Of a stretch of 64,000 bases of DNA, positions 35,668 to 45,449 are shown piece after piece (the first letter of the stretch is position 1; each line of letters begins with the position of its first letter). The notes under the pieces were generated by a model. It was not told the origin of the DNA, made no database searches, and worked only from the letters and a program-made list of their open reading frames with translations. The DNA lies in assembly GCF_000172795.2 (NCBI RefSeq), contig NZ_CP020952.1, positions 372,001 through 436,000 on the forward strand. The letters run 5' to 3'. The DNA comes from Rhizobium sp. CIAT894. GTDB taxonomy: Bacteria; Pseudomonadota; Alphaproteobacteria; Rhizobiales; Rhizobiaceae. Position numbers and translations under genes: made by a program.

Positions 35668-35853
35668 TATCGCTCCGTTTTCCTTCGAGCCAGACGCTCT
35701 CCTGCGTGTGGCTCTGTCCGCGTCATCATTCGCCATGCCGTTTCCGCGCCGGTGCGAGACGGCATCGCCTGCGCCGTCCCACCCGTCTTGCCGCCGCCCG
35801 CGTTGCAACGGCCGCCGCAACGGCCGCAGGCGATAGACGGCGAAGCCTGGTCC

Positions 35854-38800
35854 TCATGCGTCTGCCGAGGCTTCGGCCCGAACACTTTCATCCCTGGGGA
35901 TTCTGAACCACGCGACATAGAGTGCCGGCAGGAACAGCAGAGTGAGTGCGGTGCCGATGACGATGCCGCCCATCATGGCGTAGGCCATCGGCCCCCAGAA
36001 GATCTCGCGCGAGATCGGGATCAGCGCGAGCGTGGCGGCGGCCGCCGTCAGCATGATCGGCCGCATGCGGTGTTCGGTCGCCTCGATGACCGCCTGCCAT
36101 GGCGCCATCCCTTCGGCGCGCAGATGCTCGATCTGCACGACCAGGATAACGGAGTTGCGGATGAGGATACCGATCAGCGCCAGCACCCCGAGGATCGCGA
36201 CAAAGCCCATCGGCGCATTGCTCAACAGCAGTGCCGCGACCACGCCGATCAGAGCCGTCGGCGCCACCGCAAAGACCAGGAACAGGCGGCTGAAGCTCTG
36301 CAGCTGGATCATCAGGATCGTCGCCATCGTAAACAGCATCAGCGGAGCCACGGCGGCGATCGGCCCCTGGGCCTCGGCGCTGGACTCGACTGCACCGCCG
36401 ATTTCCACCTTGTATCCCACAGGAAGGGCCTTCTGGAACTCCTCCACCTTCGGCTTCAGCTGTTCGACGATGGTAGCGGGCTGCGTCGGCCCGATAACGG
36501 CCGCTTTGAGCGTGATTGTGGGTTGACGGTCACGACGCCAGATCGTCGGCTGCTCCAGCTCGTAGCGGAAATTCGCGACCGCCGAGAGAGGAACAACCTT
36601 GCCGTTCGAGGTGGAGAGCTGCAGATTCTGCAGCGTCTGGACGGAATCGCGCTCGGATTTGCTGGCCCGGCCGATCACGTTGACGAGGTAGATATCGTCG
36701 CGAATCTGTGTCGCCGTAGAGCCTTCGACGATGCCGTTGAGGGCGGTGGCGATATCCTCGGAGGAAACCCCGAGCTGCCGCGCCTTGTCCTGTAGCACAT
36801 CGACCTTCACCACACGGGAGGGCTCGTTCCAGTCCAGGACCATGTTCGACAGCAGCGGATGTGTGCCGACCACACCGGCAAATTGCTGGGAGATGTCGCG
36901 GACCTTTTGAATATCGGGACCGCTGATCCGGTACTGGACCGGCTTGCCCACCGGCGGGCCGATATCGAGAAGCTTCACGAAGGCGTCGGTGCCCGGGAAG
37001 GTTTTCGTCAGATAATCCTGCAGTTCCGCCCGCACCTTGTCACGCACGTCGAGGCCTTTGGTGACGATGATGGTCTGTCCAAAGGTGACATCGGGCGTCT
37101 GCACATCGAAGGACAGGATGAAGCGCGGCGCGCCCGCCCCGACATAGGTCGTCCAGTGGTCGATATCCTTGTTGTCGGCCAGTATCTCCTTTTCGAACTT
37201 CGCCATCTGCCTGTTGGTCTCGGCGATCGAGCTGTTGTGAGGCAGATTCCAGTCGATGACGAGCTCGGTTCTGTCCGAGTTCGGGAAGAACTGCTGCTGC
37301 ACCAGCCCCATGCCGCCGACCGAAAGAGCGAAGACGCCGACCGTCAGCACGATGGTGATCCAGCGCCAGCGCATCGCAAGCTTTAAAAGCCAGGAGAACA
37401 CGGAGGCGAAGCGTCCCTTCTTCTCGTGGTGCGACTTCATGGTCTTCGGCAGGATGGTGACGCCGAGAAGCGGCGTGAACAACACGGCGACGATCCAGGA
37501 AACAACCAGCGAAACCGCAATGACCACGAAAAGCGTAAAGGTGAATTCGCCGGCGGCGCTGCTGTTGAGGCCGACCGGGATGAAGCCCGCGACGGTGACC
37601 AGCGTCCCGGTCAACATCGGGAAAGCCGTCGATGTATAGACGTGGGTAGCGGCTTTTCTCAGGTCGTCGCCCGCCTCCAGACGGGCCACCATCATCTCAA
37701 CGGCGATCATGGCATCGTCGACGAGCAGGCCGAGCGCAATGATAAGCGCGCCGAGCGAGATACGCTGAAGCGAAATGCCGGAATATTCCATGACCACGAA
37801 GGTGATGGCGAGCACGAGCGGAATGGAAATCGCCACCACCATGCCGGCACGGGCACCGAGGCTGATGAAGCTGATGACCAGTACGATGACGATCGCTTCA
37901 AAGAGCGCGCGGGTAAAGCCCGAAACCGCTTCGTCGACGACGGCCGGCTGATCGGAAACGCGGTGGACATCCACGCCGATCGGCAGATCGGCCACGACGT
38001 GCTTCATCTGCGCGTCGAGCGCCTCGCCGAATTCGAGCAGATTGGCGCCCTGCTTCATGCCGATGGCAAGCCCGATCGCCGGCTCGCCGTTAAACCGGAA
38101 CAGCGACGACGCTGGATCCACATAGCCGCGCGTGATCGTGGCGACGTCGGTCAGCGGGAAGAAACGGTTGTTGATTCTGAGGTTGATCGACCGCAGGCTT
38201 TCCTCGGAGGTGAACTGTCCGCTGACCCGCAAGGCGATACGTTCCGGCCCGGCATCGCCGAAGCCGGATTGCGTTACGGCATTCTGCGCCTGCAGGGTCT
38301 GGATGACCGACTGCTGGTCGATCCCGAGGGCTGCGATCTGACGTGTGGAGAATTCGAGATAGATCGCCTCGTCCTGAGCGCCGATGACATCGACCTTGCC
38401 GACATTGGGCACGGTCAGCACTTCGGAGCGGGCGTTTTCCACGAGGTCGCGAAGCTGCCGCTGGGTCAGGCCGTCACTGGTAAAGGCGTAGATATTGCCG
38501 AAGACATCGCCGAAGCGATCGTTGAAGAAGGGACCGACGACACCGCTCGGGAAATCGCCTTTGATGTCGGCGATCATGTTGCGGATGCGCAGCCAGGTCG
38601 GCGCAACGTCCTTAGCCTTCGTCGTCGGCAGCAGCTCGACGAAGACGGTCGTCTGGCCGGCAACGGTCTCGCTTTTGGTGTAATCGAGCGATTCCAGTTC
38701 CTGCAGCTTCTTCTCGATCCTGTCGGTCACCTGCCGCGTCACCTCGTCGGCGGAGGCGCCGGGCCATTGCGCGGTGATCACCATCGTCTTGATCGTGAAG

Positions 38801-38925
38801 TTCGGATCTTCCTCACGGCCGAGGTTCAGATAAGAGAAGGCGCCGGCGAGAATGAAGACGATCATGAAGTACCAGACGAGCGAACGGTGTTCGAGCGCCC
38901 AGTCGGAAAGATTGAAGGACTTCAC
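35854..38925 (-). CDS. RND-family multidrug efflux permease
   Basis: 1023-residue inner-membrane proton antiporter of the AcrB/MexF superfamily with 12 helices and two periplasmic loops. It begins with a long hydrophilic start (SFNLSDWALEHRSLVWYFM), then LNLGREEDPNFTIKTM, typical of the NolG-like HAE-RND group. The GlyAsp-type TM4 motif LLVDDAMIAVEMM is present. Its start overlaps the second adaptor gene by 4 bp (ATGA). No outer-membrane channel gene is adjacent; one encoded elsewhere would be needed. Regulated by the divergent TetR. Confidence 0.95.
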   Translation of the reverse strand: MKSFNLSDWALEHRSLVWYFMIVFILAGAFSYLNLGREEDPNFTIKTMVITAQWPGASADEVTRQVTDRIEKKLQELESLDYTKSETVAGQTTVFVELLPTTKAKDVAPTWLRIRNMIADIKGDFPSGVVGPFFNDRFGDVFGNIYAFTSDGLTQRQLRDLVENARSEVLTVPNVGKVDVIGAQDEAIYLEFSTRQIAALGIDQQSVIQTLQAQNAVTQSGFGDAGPERIALRVSGQFTSEESLRSINLRINNRFFPLTDVATITRGYVDPASSLFRFNGEPAIGLAIGMKQGANLLEFGEALDAQMKHVVADLPIGVDVHRVSDQPAVVDEAVSGFTRALFEAIVIVLVISFISLGARAGMVVAISIPLVLAITFVVMEYSGISLQRISLGALIIALGLLVDDAMIAVEMMVARLEAGDDLRKAATHVYTSTAFPMLTGTLVTVAGFIPVGLNSSAAGEFTFTLFVVIAVSLVVSWIVAVLFTPLLGVTILPKTMKSHHEKKGRFASVFSWLLKLAMRWRWITIVLTVGVFALSVGGMGLVQQQFFPNSDRTELVIDWNLPHNSSIAETNRQMAKFEKEILADNKDIDHWTTYVGAGAPRFILSFDVQTPDVTFGQTIIVTKGLDVRDKVRAELQDYLTKTFPGTDAFVKLLDIGPPVGKPVQYRISGPDIQKVRDISQQFAGVVGTHPLLSNMVLDWNEPSRVVKVDVLQDKARQLGVSSEDIATALNGIVEGSTATQIRDDIYLVNVIGRASKSERDSVQTLQNLQLSTSNGKVVPLSAVANFRYELEQPTIWRRDRQPTITLKAAVIGPTQPATIVEQLKPKVEEFQKALPVGYKVEIGGAVESSAEAQGPIAAVAPLMLFTMATILMIQLQSFSRLFLVFAVAPTALIGVVAALLLSNAPMGFVAILGVLALIGILIRNSVILVVQIEHLRAEGMAPWQAVIEATEHRMRPIMLTAAAATLALIPISREIFWGPMAYAMMGGIVIGTALTLLFLPALYVAWFRIPRDESVRAEASADA

Positions 38926-40004
38926 TGGCTGATCTCCTGGTCGATCCTGATGGCCTGGCCATCTTCAAGTTTATGCACGCCTGCCACGACCACCTGTTCT
39001 CCGGGAGCAAGCCCTTCGGTGACGCGGACAGTGCCGCCGTCGACGACGTCGCCGTCGATCTTCACGCGGCGGAGCGTCACCTTCTTGGCCGGCACGTCGA
39101 CGATCCAGACGCTCGGGCCTTCGCTGCCGGCAAGGATTGCCGAGGAAGGCAGCACGATCTCGGGATCGGCCGCGATGGTTGCGGAGGCTGTGATGACCGC
39201 GCCGAGCCGGAAGGCTTCAGGCGGATCGGCGAGCGCGATCTTGGTCCTGCTCGTGCGAGTGGCGGTTTCCGCCTCCGGCGCGATCTCGCGCACGACCCCT
39301 GTCGTGCGGATCGAAGGCTCGAGCTGCAGGGTCACTTCGAAGGGCGCACCGATCTTCAGTTTCTGGGCGGCGGCCTGGGGCACGTCGACCACCGCGTCGC
39401 GCTTGTCCGGCCGCGCTATCGTGACGACCGTCTGGCCGGCCGAGACGACCTGGCCGACCTCCGCCGAGGTCGCCGTCACGACGCCATCGAACTCCGCCTG
39501 AAGCTGGGCGTAACCGAGCTGCTCCCTGGCCTTGTCGAGATTGGCCTGCGCCTTGGCGACCGCGGCTGCGGCCGTCCGTCTCGCCTGTTCGGCCTCTTCG
39601 AGCGAGGCTTCTGTGCCGGAGCGCGATTCCACCAGCGCGCGCTGGCGTTGCTCCGTGGTCACCGCATTCCTGAGCTGGGCATCGCTGTTTTCCACGTCGG
39701 ACTGGGCGTTGCGCACGGCAAGTTCCAACGCCAGCGGATCGATTGCGGCAACAACGTCACCCTTTTTGACGATGTCACCGACATTGACGTTGCGGGTGAT
39801 CATCCGCCCGAGAATCCGGAAGCCGAGCTCGGTCTCGATCGTCGGTTCGATCGTTCCGGTCAGGCCGAGGCTCGAAGCAGCGGTCTGCTTGACAGTCGTC
39901 GACAGCACGGGACGGGGCGCTTCATCCTTGCTTTCCTCCTGCTTCGTGCAAGAGATCAGGGCCGTACCCATCATCAGTGCGATTATCTTGGGACGAATAC
40001 TCAC
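38922..40004 (-). CDS. RND efflux periplasmic adaptor (MFP), second of two
   Basis: 360-residue membrane-fusion protein anchored as a lipoprotein (lipobox LISC at about 16-19). The barrel-sandwich hybrid has LGFRILGRMITRNVNVGDIVKKGD, a coiled-coil hairpin lies at about 95-165 (NAVTTEQRQRALVESRSG), and the rest is a beta-barrel domain. It overlaps the first adaptor gene and the RND gene by 4 bp each, so the three are translated in a coupled operon. Together with the other adaptor it may form a mixed hexamer; this is inference. Confidence 0.92.
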   Translation of the reverse strand: MSIRPKIIALMMGTALISCTKQEESKDEAPRPVLSTTVKQTAASSLGLTGTIEPTIETELGFRILGRMITRNVNVGDIVKKGDVVAAIDPLALELAVRNAQSDVENSDAQLRNAVTTEQRQRALVESRSGTEASLEEAEQARRTAAAAVAKAQANLDKAREQLGYAQLQAEFDGVVTATSAEVGQVVSAGQTVVTIARPDKRDAVVDVPQAAAQKLKIGAPFEVTLQLEPSIRTTGVVREIAPEAETATRTSRTKIALADPPEAFRLGAVITASATIAADPEIVLPSSAILAGSEGPSVWIVDVPAKKVTLRRVKIDGDVVDGGTVRVTEGLAPGEQVVVAGVHKLEDGQAIRIDQEISQ

Positions 40005-41074
40005 TTGGAAGCTTCCTTGACATAAGACACGATTTCAGCGGGCCTGAGGAATTGGGTCCCCTCGGTCACCACGACCTCTCCTGCCGACACACCCGACTTG
40101 ACGATGAAGCTGCCGGTTTCGTAGCCGGCGACGTCGATTACCCTCACCGAAACCGCAGAGGATGCGGGATCGACGATCCAGACCGCCGGCTTGCCGTGCT
40201 TGGAGGTGATGGCCGACCAGGGCAGTTGAATGACGTCCTGCGCAGCGTAATTGAATTTCCCCACGACGGGAGCGCCGAGCGGAATGGGGGCGTCGCTCGA
40301 CAGCGCGACCTTCACCTTGACGGTGCCGGTGGAGGAATCGATCGTCGGTGAAATCTCGCGAACCTTCGCCGTGATCTTCTGCGCCGGGTCCGACAGAAGG
40401 TTCACCGTTCCGTCGCCGTCGATCGGGCGCAGGAATGCGCTTTCGACCACCTCGAAAACGGCGTCCCGGCCGCCGTCATGGGCAAGGGTGAAGACGACCT
40501 GGGCGGCCTGCGCCACTTGCCCAACCTCGGCATTGCGGGCGGTGATCATGCCGTCGGCGTCGGCCTTCAGCTCCGTATAGGTCAGAGTGTCCTGCGCGGT
40601 CTCCAGCAGCGCCTGCGCCGACTTCGTCGATGCCTGCGCGGTCAGAAGCGCCTCTTGCGCCTGGTCGAGCGCGGCGCGCGTCGTTACCTGCGTTCGAAAC
40701 AGGCTCTGCTGGCGGTCGAATGCGAGCTGAGCCTGGGTCTGCTGCGCCTCAGCGGACTGAAGATTGGCCGCCGCCACATCCAGATCGGCCTTCTGCTCTT
40801 CCGGGTCGATACGTGCCAGAACCTGCCCGGCCTTCACCGATTGCCCGACGTCGACCAGCCGCTCGATGATCTTGCCGCTGACGCGGAAGGACAGATCGGT
40901 CTGGACGCGCGCCCGGACTTCTCCCGTAATTGCGCCGCCCTGAACCAGCGGCTCAGATTTGGCGACGACGACGCCGACCTGCCGCGCGGCAGGTTTGGTC
41001 GGCCCTTCCCCATCGCTGCAGGATGCGAGACCGGCGGCGCATACGATCGCTGTGGCGACCAGAATGGTTCTCAT
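40001..41074 (-). CDS. RND efflux periplasmic adaptor (MFP), first of two
   Basis: 357-residue membrane-fusion lipoprotein. The lipobox is LASC at about 16-19. The barrel-sandwich motif is LSFRVSGKIIERLVDVGQSVKAG and the hairpin lies at about 85-165 with ALDQAQEALLTAQASTKSA. The open frame continues to 41335, but the ATG at 41074 with AGAGG upstream gives the signal peptide and follows the TetR operator directly. Paralogue of the next gene, with about the same domain layout but clearly different sequence. Leading gene of the efflux operon. Confidence 0.92.
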   Translation of the reverse strand: MRTILVATAIVCAAGLASCSDGEGPTKPAARQVGVVVAKSEPLVQGGAITGEVRARVQTDLSFRVSGKIIERLVDVGQSVKAGQVLARIDPEEQKADLDVAAANLQSAEAQQTQAQLAFDRQQSLFRTQVTTRAALDQAQEALLTAQASTKSAQALLETAQDTLTYTELKADADGMITARNAEVGQVAQAAQVVFTLAHDGGRDAVFEVVESAFLRPIDGDGTVNLLSDPAQKITAKVREISPTIDSSTGTVKVKVALSSDAPIPLGAPVVGKFNYAAQDVIQLPWSAITSKHGKPAVWIVDPASSAVSVRVIDVAGYETGSFIVKSGVSAGEVVVTEGTQFLRPAEIVSYVKEASK

Positions 41075-41102
41075 AGTTGACCTCTTGCTCTCAACGGCAG
41101 GT

Positions 41103-41131
41103 GCTATATAATTGACTGACGGATTAGTCAA
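41103..41131 (-). promoter_or_regulatory. efflux operon promoter
   Basis: On the minus strand TTGACT (41126-41131) and TATAGC (41103-41108) stand 17 bp apart, 29 bp upstream of the ATG at 41074. The -35 box is part of the TetR-type palindrome, so repressor binding would block RNA polymerase. Confidence 0.6.
41112..41131. promoter_or_regulatory. TetR-type operator
   Basis: The 20-bp dyad TTGACTGACGGATTAGTCAA has perfect 6-bp arms, TTGACT/AGTCAA. It lies between the divergent adaptor gene and tetR, and overlaps candidate -35 boxes on both strands, so one repressor could control both genes. Confidence 0.75.
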
Positions 41132-41183
41132 TGAAACTTTTGCCGCGGGGACGAGAGCGGGCAACAAGGGAGGCGAGGCACGA

Positions 41184-41816
41184 ATGGCAGCACAGAAGAA
41201 ACTCACGCGCGCGGAACAGAAGGCGCTGCGCCCCTTGCAGATCCTCGATGCGGCATTCGAGGAATTCGTCAGAAACGGGTTCGCGGGAGCCCGCGTCGAC
41301 GACATCGCCGACAGGGTCGGCGTCACCAAGGGCACGGTCTACGTCTACTTCGAAACGAAGGAAAAGCTCTTCGAGGCGATGATCCGTCACTTCTCCGTCC
41401 CCTTCGAGGAATTGCTTGCGATCACCGCCGGCCTCCGCGGCAGCGCCACCGACAGACTGATGTCCATTCTCGGTCTGCTCTACGACCAAATTGCCGAAGA
41501 TCGCACGACCCGGGAGTTGACGCGGCTCGTCATCTCGGAGGGGCAGCGGTTCCCCGATCTGATCGATCGGCACCATGATCAGTTCATCGCGCCGATCATC
41601 GCCAAGATCGACGCCCTTATCCTGGAAGGGGCGGCATCAGGGGAATTCCGCGAAATTCCGGTCGAATTTTCCGATCTCGTCGTCGCGCCCATCCTGACGA
41701 CCACGGTTCTGCGGCTGATATTCGACGACCGCCGTGTGCCCACCCCCAACAAGGAGGCCTTCCTGCGGAGCTATTTCGACCTGCTGTTCAACGGCCTGCT
41801 GGCAAAGTCTCCCTGA
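41184..41816 (+). CDS. TetR-family repressor of the efflux pump
   Basis: 210-residue regulator. The N-terminal helix-turn-helix is ILDAAFEEFVRNGF, then VDDIADRVGVTKGTVYVYFETKEKLF. The C-terminal all-helical domain would bind the drug. ATG at 41184 chosen for its GGGAGG upstream; the open frame to 41112 would start inside the operator. Divergent from the adaptor/RND operon, which is the usual arrangement of AcrR-like local repressors. Inducer unknown. Confidence 0.92.
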   Translation: MAAQKKLTRAEQKALRPLQILDAAFEEFVRNGFAGARVDDIADRVGVTKGTVYVYFETKEKLFEAMIRHFSVPFEELLAITAGLRGSATDRLMSILGLLYDQIAEDRTTRELTRLVISEGQRFPDLIDRHHDQFIAPIIAKIDALILEGAASGEFREIPVEFSDLVVAPILTTTVLRLIFDDRRVPTPNKEAFLRSYFDLLFNGLLAKSP

Positions 41817-41982
41817 TTGCTAATGCCCCGCAATCGTCACTCGTTTGCGGCAGTGCTGCAGCCGTTTTCGGCGAAAGAGGAAAATAGGCTGCAGCGCAAG
41901 TAGCTTTTTTGAAGTCTTTATGTGAAAACATTGAGTTAGCTTGTGCCTTCGTAGGCACGACCCCAATTCGCGACGGAATAAA

Positions 41983-43023
41983 GTGGAACGCAAAGTCAAT
42001 CTCAAGGATGTCGCGCGCGACGCTGATGTATCGCTGAGCACGGCCTCGCACGCGCTGAACGGTACCGCGCCGCTGACGCTCGAAGTGCGCGAAAGGGTGC
42101 TGGATTCGGCCAAACGCCTAGGTTACCTGGATCGCCGACGGAAGAAAGCGACGATTGCGGCGCTGCGTGTCCTGCTTCTCGCCATTCCAGACGATGCCGC
42201 GCCGGAAAGCGACCTCAACCTGGTGAGCTGGACGATCCTCAACGGCCTCAGAAAGGAATGCGAACGCCGCGGCATCCGAATCGTGCCCTTCGTCAGCACC
42301 GGCCGGCGCATCGACGGTGCCCAGGTCAGGCAGATCGCCCTCATGGAGCGTGCCGACGGCATCGTCGTCCTGAATGACGATCAGCCGGAACTGATCCGCA
42401 GCCTCGCCTCCCCCGATATGCCCGTTGTCATTGTCAACGGCGAGGATCCGGCGATGCTGGTCGATACGGTGACACCCGAAAACCGCTTCGGCGCTCGGCT
42501 CGGCATCGAGCATCTGCTGGCGCTCGGGCATCGCCGCATCCTGCATCTGACCTGGAAGGGCCGCACAACGATCCAGCGCCGATATGACGGCTTTTCCGAT
42601 GCCTATTTCGCCGCACAGCTTCCTATGCCCGACGACATGATTCTGGAGGCCGAGGGATATGAGCCAAAGCACGGCGAGGCCGCCATCAATGCGCTGCTCG
42701 ACCGCGATTCCAGGATGAAAGGCGCCACCGCCGTCTTCTGCGCCGCCGACAATCTGGCGCTCGGCTGCCTGAAGGCCTTGGCCGATCGCGACATACGCGT
42801 GCCCGAAGCGATATCGGTGCTGGGCTTCGACGATATTGTCCCCGGCGAATTCAGCCGCCCGCCGCTTTCAACGGTCAGCGTTCCCACCGACAAGCTCGGT
42901 GCCGCCGCCTTGGCGCTCATCGAACAGAGATTGATCGCCAACGACCCGCAACGGCCCGCCCATCGCCTGGAGCTCGGGTGCCATCTCGTCCTGCGCGGCA
43001 GCATCGCACCACCCCGCCTCTGA
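41983..43023 (+). CDS. LacI-family transcriptional regulator
   Basis: 346-residue regulator. The N-terminal helix-turn-helix with hinge is VNLKDVARDADVSLSTASHA and ERVLDSAKRLGY. A periplasmic-binding-like sugar domain follows (VVIVNGEDPAM, GIEHLLALGHRRILHLT, AVFCAADNLALGCLKAL, VLGFDDI). GTG at 41983 begins just before the DNA-binding domain; longer frames add a basic tail. In this class the ligand is usually a sugar. Candidate regulator of the pectin locus, whose palindromes are about 12 kb away; the link is inference. It could equally control an unlinked sugar operon. Confidence 0.92.
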   Translation: MERKVNLKDVARDADVSLSTASHALNGTAPLTLEVRERVLDSAKRLGYLDRRRKKATIAALRVLLLAIPDDAAPESDLNLVSWTILNGLRKECERRGIRIVPFVSTGRRIDGAQVRQIALMERADGIVVLNDDQPELIRSLASPDMPVVIVNGEDPAMLVDTVTPENRFGARLGIEHLLALGHRRILHLTWKGRTTIQRRYDGFSDAYFAAQLPMPDDMILEAEGYEPKHGEAAINALLDRDSRMKGATAVFCAADNLALGCLKALADRDIRVPEAISVLGFDDIVPGEFSRPPLSTVSVPTDKLGAAALALIEQRLIANDPQRPAHRLELGCHLVLRGSIAPPRL

Positions 43024-43038
43024 AAGATCGCGCCGCGC

Positions 43039-44070
43039 TCAGCGCGGCGAACTCTCCGCCCGCAGGCGTGTATCGCGCGGGCTTTCTCCGAAGGCACTGC
43101 GATAGATCGCGGAAAACCTGCCCGGATGAAAGAAGCCCCACGTGGTGCAGATGTCGCGAAGGGTCTGCTGGTTGAAGGGATCCCGCAACTGGTCGTGAAC
43201 GGCTTTCAGCCTGATCGTGCGCAGATAGGCGCCAGGCGACGTTCCCCGGAAGGCTTTGAAGCCCGTTTGCAGCGCGCGCAGTGAAATCCCGACTTGATCA
43301 GCAACCATCGACATGGTGAAAGGCTCGGCGATATTGGCGTGCATATAGTCGATGGCGCGCCGGACATGCCACGGTGCAACCGCCGATACTTTCTTCTTTT
43401 CGAAATGGCCGGAGAGACGATGATGGCCAAATCGAATCACGAGGTCGGCGAGCGTTTCGCTCATCGTCGATACGGCCAGCGGCGAGGATAGAAGCGGACC
43501 GCCGTTGCGCATGCCCTGCACGACGGTTTGCGCGAGGTTGCCGATAAGCCGGCCTGACGGCGTTGCAAGATCCACGACGGGTTCCAAATCGATCGAATCG
43601 AGGGTCGGCGTTTCCAGGAGAGAAAAAAGCGTTCGCCTGACGACCTTCCAATCCAGGAAAAGAGCGTCCGAACAGTGCTCATCGCCTTGAACCACCCGAT
43701 CACCGGCTTGGTGATTATTGGCCATGAGAATACGACCCGCCCCGCCTTCGACCGTCCGATTCCCGACAGTCAGGCGAAAAGATCCTGAGTGCGGAATATA
43801 GAACGCAAGGTGTTCCGGGGTTTCATCGAGCGTTCGAATCTCCCAGGAGCTCTGAAAAACCGAATGAACCGCGGTCAGCGTTCCGCTTGTCCTCAAATCG
43901 GTCGCCCAGGCAAAGTTTCGCTCATTGTGCAGCGGCTTCGCACCAAAGACCCCATAGCCCGTGGTAAAGGCTTGCACCATCGACTCAAAGTCACCGCCTT
44001 CATGAGTCGGCATGAAGCCGTAGTCACGTTCGCGCGGATAAGCCGGTTTCTGAGATCTCAACCATACCAT
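43039..44070 (-). CDS. AraC-family transcriptional regulator
   Basis: 343 residues. The N-terminal ligand region (about 20-200) resembles the AraC-binding-like domain of FeaR/XylS-type activators (FYIPHSGSFRLTVG). The C-terminal double helix-turn-helix (about 240-335) has ISLRALQTGFKAFRGTSPGA and FNQQTLRDICTTWGFFHPGR. The ATG at 44070 has GGAGAAG 12 bp upstream; ATG at 44013 is an alternative. It is convergent with the lacI-type gene and divergent from the ROK gene (227 bp). Target unknown; it may act on aromatic or sugar catabolism. Confidence 0.9.
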   Translation of the reverse strand: MVWLRSQKPAYPRERDYGFMPTHEGGDFESMVQAFTTGYGVFGAKPLHNERNFAWATDLRTSGTLTAVHSVFQSSWEIRTLDETPEHLAFYIPHSGSFRLTVGNRTVEGGAGRILMANNHQAGDRVVQGDEHCSDALFLDWKVVRRTLFSLLETPTLDSIDLEPVVDLATPSGRLIGNLAQTVVQGMRNGGPLLSSPLAVSTMSETLADLVIRFGHHRLSGHFEKKKVSAVAPWHVRRAIDYMHANIAEPFTMSMVADQVGISLRALQTGFKAFRGTSPGAYLRTIRLKAVHDQLRDPFNQQTLRDICTTWGFFHPGRFSAIYRSAFGESPRDTRLRAESSPR

Positions 44071-44297
44071 GCAGCTCGGTTCTTCTCCTTCTTCATGCCC
44101 GCCGATCCCGCCGCGCTCCTTATCTTCTCGGATATAGTCCCCTCGTCTCCAGGAAATACCGTCACCTCGGCTGGCTTGGCCGACTTCGATGCGGTAAGCA
44201 GGACTTACAAATTGGGGACTGACCCTCGGTTTGACAGAAGCAAAGCATTTCCCTCGGCAGGTTTCACACCTGCAGTGTAAATCAAAACGATCCGAAA

Positions 44298-45449
44298 ATG
44301 AAGTACGTCCCTCTCAATCATGTTGCGACGCAATTCTTGCGGGATACGCAACCTGCGCGCGTTGCCTCCCGCAATGAGCGGGACCTTTTGCGGCTGATCT
44401 GGAAGTCGCCGGGGATCGAACGCTCCGACCTGACCGAGCCGCTCGACCTCACCCAGCAATCGCTGCACAGGATCGTCGGACGGCTTCACGATCGGGGAAT
44501 GATCGTCTTTTCCCCATCGGAAACCCGACGCCCCGGACCGCCCAGTCCCGAGCTTAGCCTCTGCAGGGATTGGTGTTTGACGCTCGGCATCTCCGTGAAT
44601 GTCGGTTCGATCGGCCTTTGCCTCATGGGCTTTGGCGAACCGTTGGAAAACATGGAAATTCCGCAGATCGGATCGTCGCTCGCCGCGGAGATGGCGCGGA
44701 TAGAAGCGGCGGCCGAAGAGCTTCTTGCCCGTCGGCATGCCGAGCGACGCGATATTCTCGGCGTGGGGCTGGCCGTTGCCGGCCACCGCATGCTGGACAC
44801 GGCCTTCAACTGCCCTCTGCCGCTTGCTCATTGGTCGTTGATCGACTTGGCACCCGTGCTTGGAGAGCAGCTCGGCCTGCCGGTCTGGGTAGACAACGTG
44901 GCCAGAACCGCCGCTTTGGCGGAAGCGATTTTCGGCGTTGGCCGCGATGTCGCGGATTTCGCCTATATTGCGCATCTTCACGGCTATGGCGGCGGCCTCG
45001 TTTCCGGCGGAATGCCGTTTCGCGGCAGTTTCGGCAATGCCGGCGAATATTCGGTTCTTTTCAACCGTCAGGAATACGACGATCGCCCTGCGCTCAGCCT
45101 CCTGCTTCAACATCTTCATACCAAGGGTCGCTCCGACCTGACGCTGGCGGACTTGAAAAACGAGGCTTTGGTGGATTGGGACGGCGTTGCGGAATGGGTC
45201 GACCGCGTCGCGCCGGCACATAATCGAGCCATCAACGCGATCTGCGCAGTCTTCGACCCGGCCTTGATCGTGCTAGGCGGCGGGTTTCCGCATTCGCTGG
45301 CAAGAATGCTTATCGACCGGACCGAATTCAACAATCTGCCTCGGCACGGCGTCCTGCGTGACGTCCCCAGCCTTGCGGTGGCTGAGGTCGTCGATGCCCC
45401 AGGCGCCATCGGCGCGGCCTTGGTCCCGCTCTTCGAAACGGTTTTGTGA
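44298..45449 (+). CDS. ROK-family transcriptional regulator
   Basis: 383-residue NagC/XylR-type regulator. The N-terminal winged helix (RNERDLLRLIWKSPGIERSDL, QQSLHRIVGRLHDRGM) precedes a ROK domain with VWVDNVARTAALAE and GGGFPHSLARML. The kinase DxGxT motif is replaced by SVNVGSIG, and the zinc CxCGxxGC motif is missing, so it is not an active sugar kinase and may bind its sugar differently. Convergent with the ABC permease operon of the pectin locus, so it may control it; the operator is not identified. Confidence 0.9.
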   Translation: MKYVPLNHVATQFLRDTQPARVASRNERDLLRLIWKSPGIERSDLTEPLDLTQQSLHRIVGRLHDRGMIVFSPSETRRPGPPSPELSLCRDWCLTLGISVNVGSIGLCLMGFGEPLENMEIPQIGSSLAAEMARIEAAAEELLARRHAERRDILGVGLAVAGHRMLDTAFNCPLPLAHWSLIDLAPVLGEQLGLPVWVDNVARTAALAEAIFGVGRDVADFAYIAHLHGYGGGLVSGGMPFRGSFGNAGEYSVLFNRQEYDDRPALSLLLQHLHTKGRSDLTLADLKNEALVDWDGVAEWVDRVAPAHNRAINAICAVFDPALIVLGGGFPHSLARMLIDRTEFNNLPRHGVLRDVPSLAVAEVVDAPGAIGAALVPLFETVL

